NCBI GenBank assembly: GCA_017501345.1
Contig: JAFVXC010000029.1
Location: 1 to 63,915 of the forward strand
DNA length: 63,915 bases
Origin: Clostridia bacterium
GTDB taxonomy: Bacteria; Bacillota_A; Clostridia; Oscillospirales; CAG-272
Reading direction: 5' to 3'
The notes beneath the pieces were generated by a model that was given only the letters and a program-made list of their open reading frames with translations, was not told the origin of the DNA and ran no database searches. Below are positions 61,165-63,915 of this stretch, in pieces. The position numbers were made by a program, and so were the translations under genes. Every line of letters begins with the position of its first letter. The first letter of the stretch is position 1.

Positions 61165-62565
61165 TCAGATCCCGAAATACTTCTTCGCGTTGTAGTAGCA
61201 GATCCCCTCGACGATCTGCGAAAGCGCCGCGTCGTCGTCGGGATATTCGCCGTTTTCGACCCATTCGCCGATCAGTCCGCAGAGAATGCGGCGGAAATAT
61301 TCGTGCCGCGTGTAGCTGAGGAAGCTGCGGGAGTCGGTCAGCATTCCGACGAAGTTGCCGAGCAGTGAAAGATTCGCAAGAGAGGTCATCTGGTCACGCA
61401 TCCCTACCTTATTGTCGTTGAACCACCAACCGCTTCCGTGCTGGATCTTCCCCTCTGCTTCACTCCCCTGGAACGCGCCGATGATCGTATCGATCACCTG
61501 ATTGTCGCTCGGATCGAGGCTGTAAATGATCGTCTTCGGCAGACTGTTCTCCGCGTTCAGCCTGTCAAGCAGCGCCGCAAGCTTGCGGCTTCCGTTGCTT
61601 GGGCCGATGCAGTCAAAGCCGCTGTCGGGACCGAGGGTCGCAAACGCCCTCGAGTTGGGATTTCTCATACAGTTGTAGTGCAGCTGCATCACAAATCCGT
61701 GCCGCACGTATTCCGCCGCGCAGTGAACGAGAAGTGCGGTCTTGAGCGCCTCTGCCTCATCTGCGGTGACGGTCTCTCCCGCGAGCCCTCTCGCGATCAG
61801 CTTGTTGATCTCGCAGTCGCTCGCCTCGGCATATACCATAGCGTCAAGCCCGTGATCGCTCGCGCGGCACCCGACCTCTGCAAAATACGCAATGCGAAGA
61901 GAAAGCGCACGCTTCAAGCTGTCAAGATCGCAGATCCCGACACCCGATACCTCGGACAGCCTCGCGATATAGTCCTTCCATCCCGCCTTGTCGATGTTCA
62001 GCGCCTTGTCGGGACGGAAGGAGGGCGCGACGACGGTTTTGAAGCTGTCATCAGCCTTCAGAAGCTTATGGTATTCAAGCGAATCCGTCGGGTCATCCGT
62101 CGTACCGATAAACGCGACGTTGCTCGCCGTAATGATACCGCGAACGCTCATATGCTCCTCCGCAAGCCGCTTCTCACAGAGATCCCAGACCTCCTTCGCT
62201 GTCTCTGCGGAGAGGATACCCTCGTATCCGAAATAATTCTTCAGCTCAAGATGGCACCAATGATACATCGGGTTTCCGATCGCCTTCGGCATCAGGGTCG
62301 CGAACTTCACGAACTTCTCATACGGATCGGCATCCCCCGTGATATAATGCTCGCTGACGCCGTTTGAGCGCATCAGCCTCCATTTGTAGTGATCCCCGTT
62401 GAGCCAGATCTCGGTGATGTTCTGAAATCTGTGATCCTCCCAGATCTCCCTCGGGCTCACGTGGCAGTGGTAGTCAATGATCGGAAGCCCCTCGGCATAC
62501 GTATGATAAAGCCGCTCGGAGGTCTCCGTGGTCAAGAGAAAATCCTTGTCTAAAAATGCTTTCAT
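61165..62565 (-). CDS. uxaC: Uronate (glucuronate/galacturonate) isomerase
   Basis: 466 aa, the family length. PIIDYHCHVSPREIWED near residue 30 carries two metal-binding His, SDHGLDAMVYAEAS the His-Asp further on, and MQLHYNCMRNPN and LTDSRSFLSYTRHEYFRRIL are the usual closing motifs. It converts D-glucuronate to D-fructuronate and D-galacturonate to D-tagaturonate, the first step of pectin and glucuronide sugar breakdown. Promoter at 62605-62633. The other uronate genes are not in this window. Confidence 0.95.
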   Translation of the reverse strand: MKAFLDKDFLLTTETSERLYHTYAEGLPIIDYHCHVSPREIWEDHRFQNITEIWLNGDHYKWRLMRSNGVSEHYITGDADPYEKFVKFATLMPKAIGNPMYHWCHLELKNYFGYEGILSAETAKEVWDLCEKRLAEEHMSVRGIITASNVAFIGTTDDPTDSLEYHKLLKADDSFKTVVAPSFRPDKALNIDKAGWKDYIARLSEVSGVGICDLDSLKRALSLRIAYFAEVGCRASDHGLDAMVYAEASDCEINKLIARGLAGETVTADEAEALKTALLVHCAAEYVRHGFVMQLHYNCMRNPNSRAFATLGPDSGFDCIGPSNGSRKLAALLDRLNAENSLPKTIIYSLDPSDNQVIDTIIGAFQGSEAEGKIQHGSGWWFNDNKVGMRDQMTSLANLSLLGNFVGMLTDSRSFLSYTRHEYFRRILCGLIGEWVENGEYPDDDAALSQIVEGICYYNAKKYFGI

Positions 62566-62604
62566 CGCTTCTTTCCTCGCTTAACAGTAACTTCTTTTAA
62601 GTGT

Positions 62605-62633
62605 ATTATATCACACACCGACTTTATTTGCAA
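62605..62633 (-). promoter_or_regulatory. Promoter of the uxaC operon
   Basis: On the minus strand TTGCAA (62628-62633), 17-bp spacer, TATAAT (62605-62610). Confidence 0.8.
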
Positions 62634-62654
62634 TATTTTTTTTTGCAAACCGTG

Positions 62655-62696
62655 AAAAACAAAAGGAGCTGCCTCACGAATGTAAGACAGCCCCTT
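62655..62696 (-). terminator. Terminator of the EamA transporter gene
   Basis: The stem AAGGGGCTGTCTTAC with its near-complement, loop ATTC, followed by TTTGTTTTT on the minus strand. Confidence 0.8.
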
Positions 62697-62702
62697 CGGA
62701 TG

Positions 62703-63653
62703 TCAGAAAACGTTCATCACAACGATACCGAAAAGTGCAACGCCGACCCCGAGAAGGCTCCGCCGCGTTACCCTTTCGCCAAAGAAGATCTGCGCCACGA
62801 ACGTATTCAGCACAAGGCTCCCCGCCTTGATCAGAGGATACATCACCTGCGAGGACATTCCGTATGTGCTCGTTGCATCGGTCTGGAAATACATCGCAAG
62901 GAACATACAGACCGCCGTCATCGCGATGTACACAAAGGGCTTCTTCAGAGGCGCAAGGCACGAAACGCGCTCGTACGTTCTCGCCTTCTGCAGTCGGGAT
63001 ATCTTCATCCGCTGATAGACGACGAAAAAGACGATCAGGAAGGCACTTGCGATCACGTACGTATAGAAATGATAGATCGACATCGGATACGTCTTCCCCG
63101 AAAGTGAATCCGCCGAGGAATAGTACTGCTTATAGAGCTGCTGAGAAAAGCTGACCATTCCCTCCCCGACGGCTGAAAGGATCGGAAAGACGATAGATCG
63201 AAGGCTGCGCTTTTTCCGAACCGCCTTTTTGCCGCCCGAAAGAATCGCAGTCGCAAAAATGACGAGAACAAAGCCGATCATCTTCGGCACGCTGGGCTCT
63301 TCCCCGAAGAAAATAAAGCAAAGCACGGCAGGAATAATCGAGCCGACCGTGAGCATCACGTCCACCGTGACCATTGCATTATCCTGAACCGCAAGCGCCC
63401 AGGAGGAAAGATAAACGGCGTTCGACACGCCAACCAGAAGACAGATCGCCGCCATTCCCGCGTCAAGCGCGAGGAAGCTCCACGCATTGTCAAACGCAAC
63501 GGGCACAAGCCCGATGAGGATGCAGAGCAGCATTCGCACAAGGCTGAACAGAAATGCATCACCCGGATCGCCCACACAGATGCTCGTTTTCTTGCCGAGG
63601 AATCCCTTCACAGTCAAAAATATAAGCGACAGAAAAACAAATAAATAAGCCAT
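62703..63653 (-). CDS. EamA-family (drug/metabolite superfamily) transporter
   Basis: 316 aa from the ATG at 63653 with GGAG six bases upstream. Ten membrane helices in two five-helix halves, with the EamA features SWALAVQDNAMVTVDVMLTVGSIIPAV and, near the end, MSSQVMYPLIKAGSLVLNTF. A basic cytoplasmic loop (GGKKAVRKKRS) separates the halves. It is a monocistronic unit just upstream of uxaC, so a sugar-acid or related metabolite is a reasonable but unproven substrate. Confidence 0.88.
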   Translation of the reverse strand: MAYLFVFLSLIFLTVKGFLGKKTSICVGDPGDAFLFSLVRMLLCILIGLVPVAFDNAWSFLALDAGMAAICLLVGVSNAVYLSSWALAVQDNAMVTVDVMLTVGSIIPAVLCFIFFGEEPSVPKMIGFVLVIFATAILSGGKKAVRKKRSLRSIVFPILSAVGEGMVSFSQQLYKQYYSSADSLSGKTYPMSIYHFYTYVIASAFLIVFFVVYQRMKISRLQKARTYERVSCLAPLKKPFVYIAMTAVCMFLAMYFQTDATSTYGMSSQVMYPLIKAGSLVLNTFVAQIFFGERVTRRSLLGVGVALFGIVVMNVF

Positions 63654-63701
63654 ACTATGCTCCAACGCGGAAATATCCGTAAGTAGATCAATTACTGCTC
63701 A

Positions 63702-63730
63702 ATTATAGCAAAAAACGCCCGATTTTGCAA
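63702..63730 (-). promoter_or_regulatory. Promoter of the EamA transporter gene
   Basis: On the minus strand TTGCAA (63725-63730), 17-bp spacer, TATAAT (63702-63707). Confidence 0.78.
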
Positions 63731-63842
63731 CACCTTTTTCTGAAAAACGCTCTATTTTTGCTTTACATAAATTTATTTTAACTTTTTTATTTTTTTGAAG
63801 AAAAATCGCGAAAAAAGCCGTATATATTTATAGAGGGGCATA

Positions 63843-63915
63843 AAAACGGTGCTCATTCTGAGCCTGACCGTATGGATGTGCAGAGGCGAAAGGGGGAAGT
63901 GTGCAACCTGCACAA
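63843..63915 (+). promoter_or_regulatory. Possible 5' part of a cobalamin riboswitch (cut by window edge)
   Basis: After an AT-rich stretch with a TATATATTTATAG box comes CGGTGCTC, then about 40 nt, then GCGAAAGGGGGAAG and a hairpin TGTGCA-ACC-TGCACA. Cobalamin riboswitches begin with a GGTGC element and later have an A-rich AAGGGAA core followed by such a hairpin. The rest lies outside the window, so the class is uncertain. Confidence 0.4.

Noticed and set aside
60002..61195. 397-aa plus-strand frame
   Set aside because: Antisense to the M20 peptidase, with no ribosome site and Arg/His-rich composition typical of shadow frames in GC-rich DNA.

Overview
The window looks like the chromosome of an uncultured, GC-rich gut Clostridia (Firmicutes). 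Evidence for this is the block rplU-prp-rpmA, the Prp-cleavable N-terminus of L27, HemZ, a SpoVB/MurJ-type flippase, CdaA, recJ-relA-dtd, a bifurcating-type EtfBA/lactate dehydrogenase, and a clostridial 7-alpha-hydroxysteroid dehydrogenase that points to contact with bile acids. Promoters are near-consensus SigA sites, mostly with an exact 17-bp spacer.

Layout. 0-0.9 kb: the end of an unknown gene and six tRNAs on the minus strand. 1.0-1.5 kb: a tRNA-Pro locus preceded by two tandem repeats that each carry the first 20 nt of the tRNA. 1.5-9.8 kb: an AT-richer island bounded by 67-bp direct repeats that end in a tRNA-Pro 3' end. It holds an MFS transporter, 7-alpha-HSDH, desulfoferrodoxin, AhpC, an AhpF with reversed domain order, an AraC regulator and a serine hydrolase with a PDZ domain. 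No integrase is visible. 9.4-10.4 kb: hairpins, a MITE-like element and a gene remnant.

10.4-19.9 kb: a corrinoid methyltransferase operon on the minus strand. It opens with one continuous reading frame joining an AraC regulator to an MtaC-type corrinoid protein. That frame has a well-placed internal start for the free corrinoid protein. Five UroD-fold methyltransferases follow, of which only one keeps the full His-x-Cys...Cys zinc site, with a DUF2284 protein and a RACo-type reductive activator. 20-24.3 kb: two Gfo/Idh/MocA dehydrogenases and a BNR-repeat protein, divergent from an AraC regulator. A joint role in demethylating and oxidising methylated plant or sugar compounds is an inference. 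24.4-29.3 kb: EtfB-EtfA-lactate dehydrogenase, then an orphan Na+-pumping decarboxylase beta/gamma pair.

29.4-39.7 kb: an ECF sigma operon, cyclophilin, an SPFH protein with a ribbon-helix-helix partner, an iron alcohol dehydrogenase, an AraD-family epimerase/aldolase, and a GntR-ABC transporter operon. 39.7-53.8 kb: mostly housekeeping genes on the minus strand, including a 129-bp tandem repeat between dtd and relA. 54-60 kb: a second AT-rich accessory patch. Here a partial tRNA-Leu copy and the intact tRNA-Leu flank one lipoprotein gene, and a BspA-like leucine-rich-repeat lipoprotein and a short promoter-to-terminator RNA unit follow. 60-63.9 kb: uronate isomerase, an M20 peptidase, an EamA transporter, and at the very edge what may be the start of a cobalamin riboswitch.

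The strongest candidate for something undescribed is the AraC-corrinoid fusion at the head of the UroD-rich operon.
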